From a virus, in the IMG/VR virus record IMGVR_UViG_3300030382_001886, positions 1 to 24,361 of that record: DNA of 24,361 nt; one strand, 5' to 3'. Made by a program: the position numbers and the translations under genes. The notes under the pieces are model-generated. The model had not been told where the DNA came from. It made no database searches and saw nothing but the letters and a program-made list of their open reading frames with translations. This document shows, piece after piece, positions 1 to 6,794 of this stretch. Numbering within the stretch: the stretch's first letter is position 1; each line of letters begins with the position of its first letter.

Positions 1-216
1 TTCTGATTCATTCATTTTTGAGATCGGCTTTCCAATAATTAAAACTTTCTTTTCTTCTATAGGTTCTTCTTTACTGTCGCAATCTTCACACCAATACATA
101 AAGCCACCACCAATTCCAAAGGGTCTTACAGTATCTCCAATGCCTAAAGGCTTTTCGCAGACCTGACAAACTTCGCCTTGATCTTTTAACTCTTGTAGAT
201 CAAATTCTTTATTCAT
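1..216 (-). CDS. Small CxxC/CxxC zinc-ribbon protein (3' end outside window)
   Basis: Reading leftward from ATG at 216-214, the frame stays open to the window edge, so at least 72 residues are encoded and the C-terminus is missing. C17-x2-C20 and C43-x2-C46 form two CxxC knuckles 22 residues apart, around a glycine-rich segment (residues 34-38), as expected for a small zinc ribbon. A Shine-Dalgarno AAGGGAG lies just upstream and overlaps the stop of the 107-aa gene, so the two are probably translated from one message. The role is unknown; phages carry many small zinc-ribbon proteins that act on DNA or host proteins. The start and zinc knuckles are seen in the sequence; the function is not inferred. 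Confidence 0.7.
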   Translation of the reverse strand, partial: MNKEFDLQELKDQGEVCQVCEKPLGIGDTVRPFGIGGGFMYWCEDCDSKEEPIEEKKVLIIGKPISKMNESE

Positions 217-225
217 TATTCTCCC

Positions 226-549
226 TTAAAACGCTCTGATTATGTAACTTGAATAATCTTTGTAACCCTTGTTAAAATCCCATTTTTTAAACTCTATAAT
301 TTCTGTTTGTTCTTCTATTTCTTCAAAAGTTTCAAAACTAGAATAATCATTTAATAATTCTTTTTTGGTTTCATACTCTGAATAATCGCAACATATAGCA
401 ATTACATCAAATTCAATTTCTTCACCTGTTGAGTTTTCGTATTCTTCCAAGTGTTCAAACAATACCTTTAAACCATCATAACTGAAATTATTAGGTCTAA
501 TTTTTTTGAATGTATCTATAAACATTGATTCTGTTACTATGTCTATCAT
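226..549 (-). CDS. 107-aa acidic protein, unknown function
   Basis: The protein is acidic. It contains a stretch rich in Glu and Tyr (LEEYENSTGEEIEFDVIAIC, residues 34-53) followed by C-C-D-Y. From memory, short phage and plasmid proteins with a 'LEEYE...TGEEIELDVIALCCDF' core are widespread and unnamed; this looks like a divergent member. It is preceded by a good AGGAGA ribosome-binding site, and its ATG overlaps the stop of the 40-aa gene upstream (ATGA, shared bases 546-549), indicating translational coupling in a leftward operon. No membrane segment or signal peptide is visible. Its charge would fit a DNA-mimic or host-protein-binding role, but that is speculation. Confidence 0.75.
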   Translation of the reverse strand: MIDIVTESMFIDTFKKIRPNNFSYDGLKVLFEHLEEYENSTGEEIEFDVIAICCDYSEYETKKELLNDYSSFETFEEIEEQTEIIEFKKWDFNKGYKDYSSYIIRAF

Positions 550-668
550 TTTATCTCCTGATCGTTATTTTCTAGATCTGAATCATTATTTATTATGTCA
601 TCAAAGATCGTAAAATTCGGATTTATGATCTTGATGTTTTCTAAGTGTAATTTACCCTGTAATGTCAT
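546..668 (-). CDS. 40-aa protein bridging two overlapping genes
   Basis: A short leftward frame starts at ATG 668-666 and ends at TGA 548-546. It begins MTLQGKLHLENIKIINPNF and ends in an acidic Asn/Asp-rich tail. Three things argue that it is translated. It has a strong AAGGAGAG ribosome-binding site 4-5 bases before the ATG. Its start overlaps the stop of the 69-aa gene in an ATGA arrangement at 665-668. Its stop overlaps the start of the 107-aa gene in another ATGA at 546-549. Without it the leftward operon would have an unexplained 115-bp gap. No function is recognisable. Confidence 0.7.
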   Translation of the reverse strand: MTLQGKLHLENIKIINPNFTIFDDIINNDSDLENNDQEIK

Positions 669-874
669 TTTCTCTCCTTACTGAAAAAATCTTTCTGTTT
701 TGGTTTTTCTTTGATCGGCTCTTGAAATAGATATTCATTTTTAACATGAAACCTTTGAAATTCATCATTTCTGACACCATCAAAACCTTTCTGAATACCG
801 ATCATCTTCTCCTTACCAATTTCCAGGAATGAATAATTCTGATCATTCTGACTTTTGGCTTTTTTACCTTGCAT
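665..874 (-). CDS. 69-aa basic protein, unknown function
   Basis: First gene of the leftward operon. The product is lysine-rich at both ends (MQGKKAKSQN at the start, KEKPKQKDFFSKERK at the end) with no membrane segment. A purine-rich AAGGGGG site lies 8 bases upstream of the ATG, and the stop overlaps the next start by four bases. The basic, small nature is compatible with a nucleic-acid-binding or host-takeover protein, but no family is recognised. The promoter is not obvious in 875-966; only weak -35/-10-like matches are present on this strand. Confidence 0.6.
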   Translation of the reverse strand: MQGKKAKSQNDQNYSFLEIGKEKMIGIQKGFDGVRNDEFQRFHVKNEYLFQEPIKEKPKQKDFFSKERK

Positions 875-966
875 AAGTTTCCCCCTTATAGCTCTATTTG
901 GTAATTATTAGTTTGTTAATTTAAACCTTAACAGAACCAAATTAATTAAACAACTAGGATAACCAA

Positions 967-980
967 TAAACAGCTGTTTA
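967..980. promoter_or_regulatory. Perfect 14-bp palindrome in the divergent intergenic region
   Basis: TAAACAGCTGTTTA is identical to its reverse complement. It sits in the 266-bp gap between the leftward operon (start at 874) and the rightward gene starting at 1141. This is where an operator controlling divergent early/late transcription would be expected. The flanking DNA is extremely AT-rich and holds no gene. Only one copy was found by eye, so a repressor- or activator-binding role is an inference from position and symmetry. Confidence 0.4.
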
Positions 981-1043
981 GTTTAATATTTTAATTATCT
1001 AAAAATACAGCAATAGCTCGAATAAAAATTTGAATCTGAATAA

Positions 1044-1052
1044 TGCTATAAT
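1044..1052 (+). promoter_or_regulatory. Extended -10 promoter candidate for the terminase-small-like gene
   Basis: The sequence TGC-TATAAT gives a perfect extended -10 element (TG at 1044-1045, TATAAT at 1047-1052). No good -35 hexamer lies 16-18 bases upstream, which is tolerated by extended -10 promoters. It would start transcription near 1059, leaving an ~80-base leader before ATG 1141. Confidence 0.45.
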
Positions 1053-1140
1053 AATTAAGAAAATAAAAATTGATACTAAACTATGGTAAACACTTAAATC
1101 ATGGCTCTACGGCTAACCAGGAACTTCAAAAAATAAGAAA

Positions 1141-1674
1141 ATGACAAAAAAAACAACAAAAACCACAAAATCGGATATTAAATTAATATCTAATAATAAT
1201 AATAGTATTATTAATAATAAGATAATAGGACACCCAAATAAACCTAATAATATTAATATAAGAATATTATTAAAATACTTTAAACAATTACTATTAATAG
1301 GTAATATTAATGTTTCCCTTGATGTTTCAAAAATTGGAAGAAGAAAAGGTAATGAATGGATCAAAAGAGGAAAGATAGCTACAGAAAACAACATTCTTAA
1401 TGATGAATTTTATGTTAAGTTTTACGAGCTGACCGCACACACGCGAGGTCGATGGATTAGCAAAACTATCCAACGTCTACAAAAATCTAACCATAAAGGA
1501 TCTGCCAACTCATTACAGTATTTATTGGAGCAACAAGCACCGGAAGATTTTAAACGATTGGTTCAAGACTCTAGCGACTCAAACGCTACTCAGTTAATAT
1601 TTGCCTTGCAAAATACGACTAGATCACTTCCTGGAAAAATAGAAGATCAAAAATCAATTCCTGGAAATAAATAA
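1141..1674 (+). CDS. Helix-turn-helix protein, probable terminase small subunit
   Basis: The 177-aa product has a low-complexity Lys/Thr/Asn-rich N-terminus (residues 1-45). A helix-turn-helix-like segment follows at about 57-80 (VSLDVSKIGRRKGNEWIKRG), then a helical region. The motif LLEQQAPEDFKR at about 128-140 matches the 'WLLERRxPexW' signature common in small-terminase-like phage proteins, where the HTH binds packaging-site DNA and the helices oligomerise. Its position upstream of terL supports this. The start is not certain: only weak purine-rich sequence precedes the ATG, and a later internal start would remove the Asn-rich tail. The last codons lie inside a direct-repeat array (1644-1717). 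Alternative reading: a generic HTH regulator. Confidence 0.55.
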   Translation: MTKKTTKTTKSDIKLISNNNNSIINNKIIGHPNKPNNINIRILLKYFKQLLLIGNINVSLDVSKIGRRKGNEWIKRGKIATENNILNDEFYVKFYELTAHTRGRWISKTIQRLQKSNHKGSANSLQYLLEQQAPEDFKRLVQDSSDSNATQLIFALQNTTRSLPGKIEDQKSIPGNK

Positions 1675-1717
1675 AAAATTCCAGGTTTCAGATCAAAAAT
1701 CAATTCCTGGAAATAAA
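1644..1717. repeat. 28-bp direct repeats with TTCCTGGAAA boxes
   Basis: An identical 28-base unit occurs at 1644-1671 and 1690-1717 (46-base offset); the first copy covers the end of the HTH gene and its stop. A shorter version (AGATCA followed by TTCCTGGAAA) occurs at 1621-1638. An inverted TTCCAGG lies between the full copies at 1679-1685 and can pair with either flanking CCTGGAA. Repeats at the end of a small-terminase gene could be packaging-site (pac) boxes; this is an inference from location. Confidence 0.65.
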
Positions 1718-1762
1718 GTATAGCTACTGATCAAAAAATAGATCTAAAACATCAAAAAAAAG

Positions 1763-1796
1763 TATTAATTTACCTGGATTTCTGTTAAAATATAGT
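1763..1796 (+). promoter_or_regulatory. Possible promoter for the 83-aa gene
   Basis: Two overlapping -10 candidates occur: an extended TGT-TAAAAT (1783-1791), and TATAGT (1791-1796) with TTTACC (1769-1774) as a -35 at 16 bases. Either would start transcription just before the ribosome-binding site AAGGGAG (1813-1819). In such AT-rich DNA chance matches are common. Confidence 0.3.
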
Positions 1797-1826
1797 AAAT
1801 AACAAACTATAAAAGGGAGTCAAAAA

Positions 1827-2078
1827 ATGACTAAAAAACATTTTATAAAAATGGCTGAAATGCTAAAAAAACAAAGGTTAAATATTCAACATTTATCTAA
1901 TGATGAAGAATTTGGGTTCGGGATTGTTTACACAACAATAGACGAAATCGAACAAGAATTAATTAATATCTTTGTAGAAGAAAATTCAAGATTCGATATT
2001 GAGAGATTCAAAAAAGCAAGTCAGCCAACAGAAAAAGAAATATCAGATCGAGAAATTGTACACCATATAGAAATCTAA
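1827..2078 (+). CDS. 83-aa phage protein, unknown function
   Basis: The start is fixed by a clear AAGGGAG site 7 bases before the ATG. The protein opens MTKKHFIKMAEMLKKQR and has a second block containing ENSRFDIERFKKA (residues 53-65). This two-part pattern ('M[ST][RK]KHF...A' at the start, 'ENPxFDxxRFxxA' near the end) is one I know from many small unnamed phage and plasmid proteins of similar length. It is mostly helical with no membrane segment. It is followed after 18 bases by a strong intrinsic terminator, so it is the last gene of the 1141-2078 unit. Function is unknown. Confidence 0.8.
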   Translation: MTKKHFIKMAEMLKKQRLNIQHLSNDEEFGFGIVYTTIDEIEQELINIFVEENSRFDIERFKKASQPTEKEISDREIVHHIEI

Positions 2079-2096
2079 ATAATCAATAATCAGATT

Positions 2097-2130
2097 AAGC
2101 CTAGAGATTAATTTTTCTAGGCTTTTTCTT
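2097..2130 (+). terminator. Intrinsic terminator
   Basis: A perfect 9-bp stem (AAGCCTAGA at 2097-2105 with TCTAGGCTT at 2116-2124) closes a 10-base loop and runs directly into a T-rich tract (TTTTTCTTTT from 2123). It lies 18 bases after the stop of the 83-aa gene and separates that unit from the terL operon. Confidence 0.85.
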
Positions 2131-2146
2131 TTGCCAAAATTCCGAC

Positions 2147-2202
2147 GCACCCTGCACCCTGCACCCTGCACCCTGCACCCTGCACCCTGCACCCTGCACC
2201 CC
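2147..2202. repeat. GCACCCT heptamer tandem array
   Basis: Seven perfect head-to-tail copies of GCACCCT (2147-2195) are followed by a near-copy GCACCCC (2196-2202). The array is GC-rich and C-rich on the + strand within very AT-rich DNA. The antisense frame through it reads a repeated G-C-R-V-Q-G-A pattern, which is a translation artefact and not a protein. Heptamer arrays of this kind are known in some bacterial chromosomes; their presence in a phage late region is unusual. Confidence 0.95.
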
Positions 2203-2236
2203 AAAAATCCGACACCTTGAAAATCGCACACCAAAC

Positions 2237-2373
2237 AAGAATAAGAAGTAATGATAATGGATAATGGATAATGGAGATGATAGATAATAGGTGATAGATA
2301 GGGTTATAGGAGAGATAATTGTAATAGGTGATAGGGTATGGTTTAGGAGAAAAAGATAGGATAGGGGAGAGTA
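2237..2373 (+). other. 137-base C-free, purine-rich non-coding stretch upstream of terL
   Basis: There is no C on the + strand from 2237 to 2373. The region holds three tandem GATAATG heptamers (2253-2273) and a 13-base direct repeat TAATAGGTGATAG at 2285-2297 and 2322-2334. It carries stop codons in all forward frames and I see no gene. Together with 2079-2236 it fills the 334-base gap between the 83-aa gene and terL. A 13-base dyad (AGATTT-A-AAATCT, 2383-2395) and a TATATT (2405-2410) lie near the terL start, but no convincing promoter or ribosome-binding site. Confidence 0.8.
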
Positions 2374-2412
2374 CTATTCCACAGATTTAAAATCTCATAT
2401 ACAATATATTTT

Positions 2413-3831
2413 ATGGACACACCTATTAGGGATAAGTTATTAGCTCAGATGTCGTTAAAGCCTACTGGGGCGCAGTTAAAGATATTAGATGATGTTGCTC
2501 GTTACAAGTTAGTGGCAGGAGGAGTAAGGGGAGGTAAGAGTAGGTTAGCTGGTGCTTATTTGGTTCTTAAGATTTTAGAGAGTATAGCTGATAAGACTGC
2601 AAAGCCAGGTGATATATATTGGTTGGTGGCTGCAGATTATGAGCGTACTAGGGCTGAATTTAATTATATTGGTAGTGATTTAGCTAGTTTAGGTTTATTA
2701 GGGGAGATGACTAAGCCTATTAATCCTGGTGTAATAAGGTTAAATGTATGTGTATGTGGTGAGGGTAGGTGTTCACATGAGAAGATTGCTATAAAGACTA
2801 AGTCGGCTAGTGATTTTAAGAGTTTAGCGATGGAGGCTCCTAGGGGTATAGTGGCGTGTGAGGCATCTCAGTTGGATTTAGAGAGTTTTTGGAGGTTGGA
2901 GGAGAGGTTAGTGGAGGCTAGGGGTTGGTTGATGTTAGAGGGAACTTTTGAGAGTAGTTTAGGTTGGTATCCAGAGAAATATATACATTGGTCCTCTCCT
3001 GCTGTCCAGAATGCAGAGAACGTTAAGAGCTTTTCACTCCCAACATGGACAAATACGGAACTATTCCCTGGTGGCAGGGAGGATCCAGAGATAATTAAGT
3101 TAGAGAATACGCATAGTGAGTCTTGGTTTATGGAGAGGTTTGCTGGTGTGCCTAGTCCACCGAAGGGAAGGGTGCATGAGATGTTTAGGAATGAGGTTCA
3201 TATTCAGGATATTGATTTTGTGGAGGGTGTTCCTGTATATGTTTGGGTAGATCCTGGTTATTCGAGGGCTACGGAGAGTGCGTATGCTGTTGAGTTTGCA
3301 CAGATTATAGATGGGCAGATAAGAGTATTTGATGAAATTTACGAGCAGGAGAAGATTGGAGCTGAGATTGTTCAGATAGCTATGACTAGAGGTTGGTGGA
3401 ATAAATGTGATAAGTTTGGAGCGATTGATCAGGCTGGATCTCAGCATCAGGCCATGCACAGTCAGGTTGAAGTATGGCAACAGGAGTCAGGTTTGTATCT
3501 ACACCCAACTTATGTAAGAATTATAGAAGGCGTTGAAAGATTTAATACCTTTTTAAAAATTGATCCGATTATGAAAGAACCTAAAATTATTTTTTCACCA
3601 GATTGTAAAGGCGTGATAAGTGAGTTAGGTGGAGGACCGAATCCATTTAACGGACAGACAAAAGTTTACTCCTGGGCAACAGATAGAGAAGGGAATGTAC
3701 TAGGCACAACGCCAAGAGATAGGTATAATCACGCTGTAAAGGCAATAACATACGGATTAATACATGAATTTGGACACGCAAGGGAAGCAAGTTCGTATAG
3801 TCCTAGAGAACCATCAATATCATACTGGTAA
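2413..3831 (+). CDS. terL: Terminase large subunit (packaging ATPase/nuclease)
   Basis: The motor protein that cuts concatemeric DNA and pumps it through the portal. The 472 residues match the usual length. Walker A is G36-G-V-R-G-G-K-S43. The Walker B region is GIVACEASQLD, with E150 the probable catalytic glutamate, although the usual preceding Asp is Cys. The RNase-H-like nuclease domain has D280 (in VDPGY), D339 (in AIDQAG) and D436 (in DRYNHA). No Shine-Dalgarno precedes the ATG; an in-frame stop at 2362-2364 excludes a much longer form. Codon use changes abruptly near codon 356: Lys goes from 18 AAG:2 AAA to 1:5, and Glu from 29 GAG:4 GAA to 1:7 (counted by hand). This suggests a mosaic gene. 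The portal gene follows after 3 bases. Confidence 0.95.
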   Translation: MDTPIRDKLLAQMSLKPTGAQLKILDDVARYKLVAGGVRGGKSRLAGAYLVLKILESIADKTAKPGDIYWLVAADYERTRAEFNYIGSDLASLGLLGEMTKPINPGVIRLNVCVCGEGRCSHEKIAIKTKSASDFKSLAMEAPRGIVACEASQLDLESFWRLEERLVEARGWLMLEGTFESSLGWYPEKYIHWSSPAVQNAENVKSFSLPTWTNTELFPGGREDPEIIKLENTHSESWFMERFAGVPSPPKGRVHEMFRNEVHIQDIDFVEGVPVYVWVDPGYSRATESAYAVEFAQIIDGQIRVFDEIYEQEKIGAEIVQIAMTRGWWNKCDKFGAIDQAGSQHQAMHSQVEVWQQESGLYLHPTYVRIIEGVERFNTFLKIDPIMKEPKIIFSPDCKGVISELGGGPNPFNGQTKVYSWATDREGNVLGTTPRDRYNHAVKAITYGLIHEFGHAREASSYSPREPSISYW

Positions 3832-3834
3832 ATT

Positions 3835-5703
3835 ATGACAACAGAAAAAAGACTTACAGCTAAACAAATTGAACAACTCGTAACTGAAGAAAAAGAAAAA
3901 CCTCAGTATCTTAAATTAAGAGAAAGGTGGGAACTAGACTACAGTTATTACACTCTTGAAGAATATGATGCTGGAGAAGGATATCAAAGTTACACAAGTA
4001 ATAAACCTAGAACAACTGCTGATAAAATAATCAGCTATCTTACTGAAGCAGCGATGACTGTACGGACTAGATATGATAAGAATGATCCAGAAAGCGCAGA
4101 GTCTGGAACAACCTTAGAAAAATTCATTCGTGGATGTATCCGTATGGGGGATGACAGATTAGCCTCTACGTTATCCCCAACGCTGCAAGACCAATTAGCA
4201 TGGTATATTGCTATTCGAGGATGGTATTGTGGCAGAGCTATGTTCAATAAACAGGATAACGGCTCAATTAAATGCGAAATAGAACCTTTTGATCCTCTAA
4301 ATGCAACATGGAAGTTTGATAATAACGGACTTAAATGGATTGCAAAATCACATTCAAGAACCCCAGAATTTATTCAGGATACTTACGGAGTAAATATGGA
4401 ATTTTCTTCAGGTGACCACGAATCTGGCGTAGATGTACACGAATATATAGATAGATTTACGAGAAGCGTAGTCGCAAATGGAAGATATCTTGTAAAACCA
4501 CAGAAACATGAAAATAAAAACTTAAACGGAGATCCTATTGTGCCTGCATTTATCGGATATGTAGGTCCACAACCATTTGTTCAGGGAAATTACTCTGGAG
4601 ATAACGTATGGGGAGATGTAGGAGAAAGTGTTTTTGCACATATTAGGAGTTTGATCGATACGCAAAATAAATCAATGTCTGATTGGCAAACTTTAGTTAG
4701 ACGAGCTGTAAAACACCCAATGATTTTAAGAAGTAGAGATGGAAACCTTAGACTTATGGATGATCCTTACAGGGAAGGCGCAAATATATCATTAAAAGAA
4801 GGTGAAAACTTAGAATTAGCACCTGAAATGAAACTTGTAGCTGATGCTGGAGCATACATAGGTACTGTTAACAGCGAATTACAACAGGGAACTGTTCCTG
4901 ATATCGTATTTGGAGATATTCAATTCCAATTATCTGGTCATGCAGCAAATATTTTAAGAGCAGGAGCGCAACATCAGGTATCTCACAGAATGAAAGCACT
5001 AGGAAATGCAATGACACAGATTGCAAGTATTTTAAGATATCAATATCAAGGTGGTAGATTTGGAAAATTACAGTTTGATGGATTGATGGGAGAAACACAA
5101 ACGTATTTTGATGAAGAAATAGATCCTAAAGATTTAGAAAAAGCAGGAAACCTAGAAGTTATGTTTAAAAATTCACTAGGAATGGAAGATCCACAAAGAT
5201 TCTCAACTGCACAAATGCTTAGAGAAGGACCTGTTCCACTAGCTCCTGATACATATATTTGGAATGAAATACTAGATGTAGAAGATCCTGATAAATGGAA
5301 GAAGGAAATTTTTGCACAACAAGGCTCCAGGTCTGAGCCTAAATCTATCGCTTACAATATGTGGGAAGGCCTGCTTGAAAACCAAAGACCAGTTGAAGCA
5401 CAATTTTATTTAGATCAGCTAAAAAGACAATATACTAATGAACAACGTGAAGAATATATACAAAAACTACAGTTTCAACAGGCAATAATGCAACTTCAAC
5501 AACAACAAATGATGGCAGCACAAGGTCAACCACAACAAGGTCAACCACAACAAGGTGCGCCACCACAAAACCCAAACCCTAGCATGAGAAATAACAACGG
5601 AGTTGTAAGTGGAGCAGAAAGTGGGTATGATTTATTTAGGAGATCGCCTCCTCCAAACAACACGAGAGCGCCTGGAGAGCCAAGACCAGGAGCAAGGGGA
5701 TAA
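3835..5703 (+). CDS. Portal protein
   Basis: Forms the dodecameric ring at the capsid vertex through which DNA enters and leaves. Evidence is a 622-aa length typical of portals, position directly after terL, and a portal-like N-terminal region (residues 22-65: a Y-L-K-L-R-x-R-W block, then LEEYDAGEGYQSYTSNKPRT and ADKI). Further on, a helical core contains SLIDTQNKSMSDWQ (the stem/wing region). The C-terminus (about residues 540-622) is Gln-, Pro- and Arg-rich low complexity with a tandem GQPQQ, likely disordered inside the head. No ribosome-binding site is obvious in the 3-base gap, so translation is probably coupled to terL. The gene uses A-ending codons throughout, unlike the front of terL. 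Confidence 0.85.
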   Translation: MTTEKRLTAKQIEQLVTEEKEKPQYLKLRERWELDYSYYTLEEYDAGEGYQSYTSNKPRTTADKIISYLTEAAMTVRTRYDKNDPESAESGTTLEKFIRGCIRMGDDRLASTLSPTLQDQLAWYIAIRGWYCGRAMFNKQDNGSIKCEIEPFDPLNATWKFDNNGLKWIAKSHSRTPEFIQDTYGVNMEFSSGDHESGVDVHEYIDRFTRSVVANGRYLVKPQKHENKNLNGDPIVPAFIGYVGPQPFVQGNYSGDNVWGDVGESVFAHIRSLIDTQNKSMSDWQTLVRRAVKHPMILRSRDGNLRLMDDPYREGANISLKEGENLELAPEMKLVADAGAYIGTVNSELQQGTVPDIVFGDIQFQLSGHAANILRAGAQHQVSHRMKALGNAMTQIASILRYQYQGGRFGKLQFDGLMGETQTYFDEEIDPKDLEKAGNLEVMFKNSLGMEDPQRFSTAQMLREGPVPLAPDTYIWNEILDVEDPDKWKKEIFAQQGSRSEPKSIAYNMWEGLLENQRPVEAQFYLDQLKRQYTNEQREEYIQKLQFQQAIMQLQQQQMMAAQGQPQQGQPQQGAPPQNPNPSMRNNNGVVSGAESGYDLFRRSPPPNNTRAPGEPRPGARG

Positions 5704-5705
5704 AT

Positions 5706-6791
5706 ATGCCTTTATATAAAATACAACTAGGAAAAGGAAAAGCACAAACAGTTGATGCTGCAAATAGAGTTGAAGCTATTAGAATAGCAGATAGATTAGC
5801 AGCACAGGAAGAAACGTATGTTGCATCTGTCGAATCAACAGGTGAACAAGGCGAAGTCGCTGCTACACCTTTTGTAGCAGATGAAGATTCATTTAGACCA
5901 ACACCAGTTATGCCATACAGCGAAGGTTTACCTTTTAGGTCTACTGTATTAGACGAAGAAGGAAATTTAAGAAAAGAGTTTGAAGAACGTATGGGAGGAG
6001 AAGGATTGAGAGCAGGTGAACAAATATCACAATCTCCTTTTTTAGACACAACAGCTTCTTTTACTCCAACAGCAGGATTAATTCCAGGGGCAACAGGCCC
6101 AGCAGGTGGATCAGAGTTAACGAAAGAGCAAATAGCTTTACAAAGGCTAGGAATGGATGAAGCCCCACCAGGAGCGCTTCCCACAGGATCAATAGAACCA
6201 TTAGGCACTGTACCTTTAGGTGAACTTGATCCTTATGCGTTATTTGTAAAAGCTTTAGGAATGGAAGATAGACCAATAACAGATCCTTACAGAAGGTACA
6301 TGGGATCGCAATATATGGGATTTCTTAATCCTTTTAGGTTTCAAGCTCTTTTAGGTAATAGGGTAGGCGCAGGAGGACTGTTTAATGAAGGATCACAGGC
6401 ACCAGGATTTGCAGATTATTTATCTGTTGTACAAAATCCTATGCAGGCTAGACAAAACGCAGCAGATTTATTTGCAAGATCTGTGCAAGGTGGATTTGGA
6501 GCTGGAACTGCAGCGCAAGAGCTTCTTGGAAATTTAATAGGTAGTCAAGGACAATTTAGTCCATTCGGAGCATTAGAAGATAATCAACGAAATGTACTTA
6601 ATGCTTTTGGAAGTTTAGGTCAACAAGCGTTACAAAATAGAATAGGAAGTGCAGCAATGAATTTATTTGGGAGATCATTGCCTAGTGCAGAGGATGTTTA
6701 TACAGATTACTTTACAAGATCGCAAGCAGGTCAAGATGTAGCACCAACATTTGGACAAGCGCTACAAAGGGCTTATGGTCTAGGAGTTTAA
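5706..6791 (+). CDS. 361-aa unknown protein, possible internal/ejected virion protein
   Basis: The N-terminus (residues 1-45) looks like a small folded domain (Y-K-I-Q-L-G-K-G-K, then a basic/acidic helix). It is followed by a Pro/Gly/Thr-rich disordered stretch to about residue 165. The C-terminal half (about 190-361) is helical, Gln/Ala-rich and contains DPYRRYMGSQYMGFLNPF and NLFGRSLPSAEDVY. No named family is recognised. A ribosome-binding sequence AGGGGA overlaps the end of the portal gene. It sits between the portal and the giant protein, a position where short-tailed phages encode internal core or ejection proteins; this role is inferred from context only. Confidence 0.8.
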   Translation: MPLYKIQLGKGKAQTVDAANRVEAIRIADRLAAQEETYVASVESTGEQGEVAATPFVADEDSFRPTPVMPYSEGLPFRSTVLDEEGNLRKEFEERMGGEGLRAGEQISQSPFLDTTASFTPTAGLIPGATGPAGGSELTKEQIALQRLGMDEAPPGALPTGSIEPLGTVPLGELDPYALFVKALGMEDRPITDPYRRYMGSQYMGFLNPFRFQALLGNRVGAGGLFNEGSQAPGFADYLSVVQNPMQARQNAADLFARSVQGGFGAGTAAQELLGNLIGSQGQFSPFGALEDNQRNVLNAFGSLGQQALQNRIGSAAMNLFGRSLPSAEDVYTDYFTRSQAGQDVAPTFGQALQRAYGLGV

Positions 6792-6794
6792 TTT

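Noticed and set aside
1113-1394. Minus-strand 93-codon frame with hydrophobic, membrane-like product
   Set aside because: The Leu/Ile/Phe runs come from reading the Asn/Lys/AAT-rich start of the HTH gene backwards; no convincing ribosome-binding site.
2043-2234. Minus-strand 63-codon frame with repeated G-C-R-V-Q-G-A pattern
   Set aside because: It only translates the GCACCCT array, has no ribosome-binding site and overlaps the end of the 83-aa gene.
3100-3480. Minus-strand 126-codon frame within terL
   Set aside because: Antisense shadow created by the G-ending codons of the skewed block; no start signal.
5636-6208. 190-codon minus-strand frame
   Set aside because: Antisense across the portal/361-aa junction; no start signal; low-complexity shadow product.
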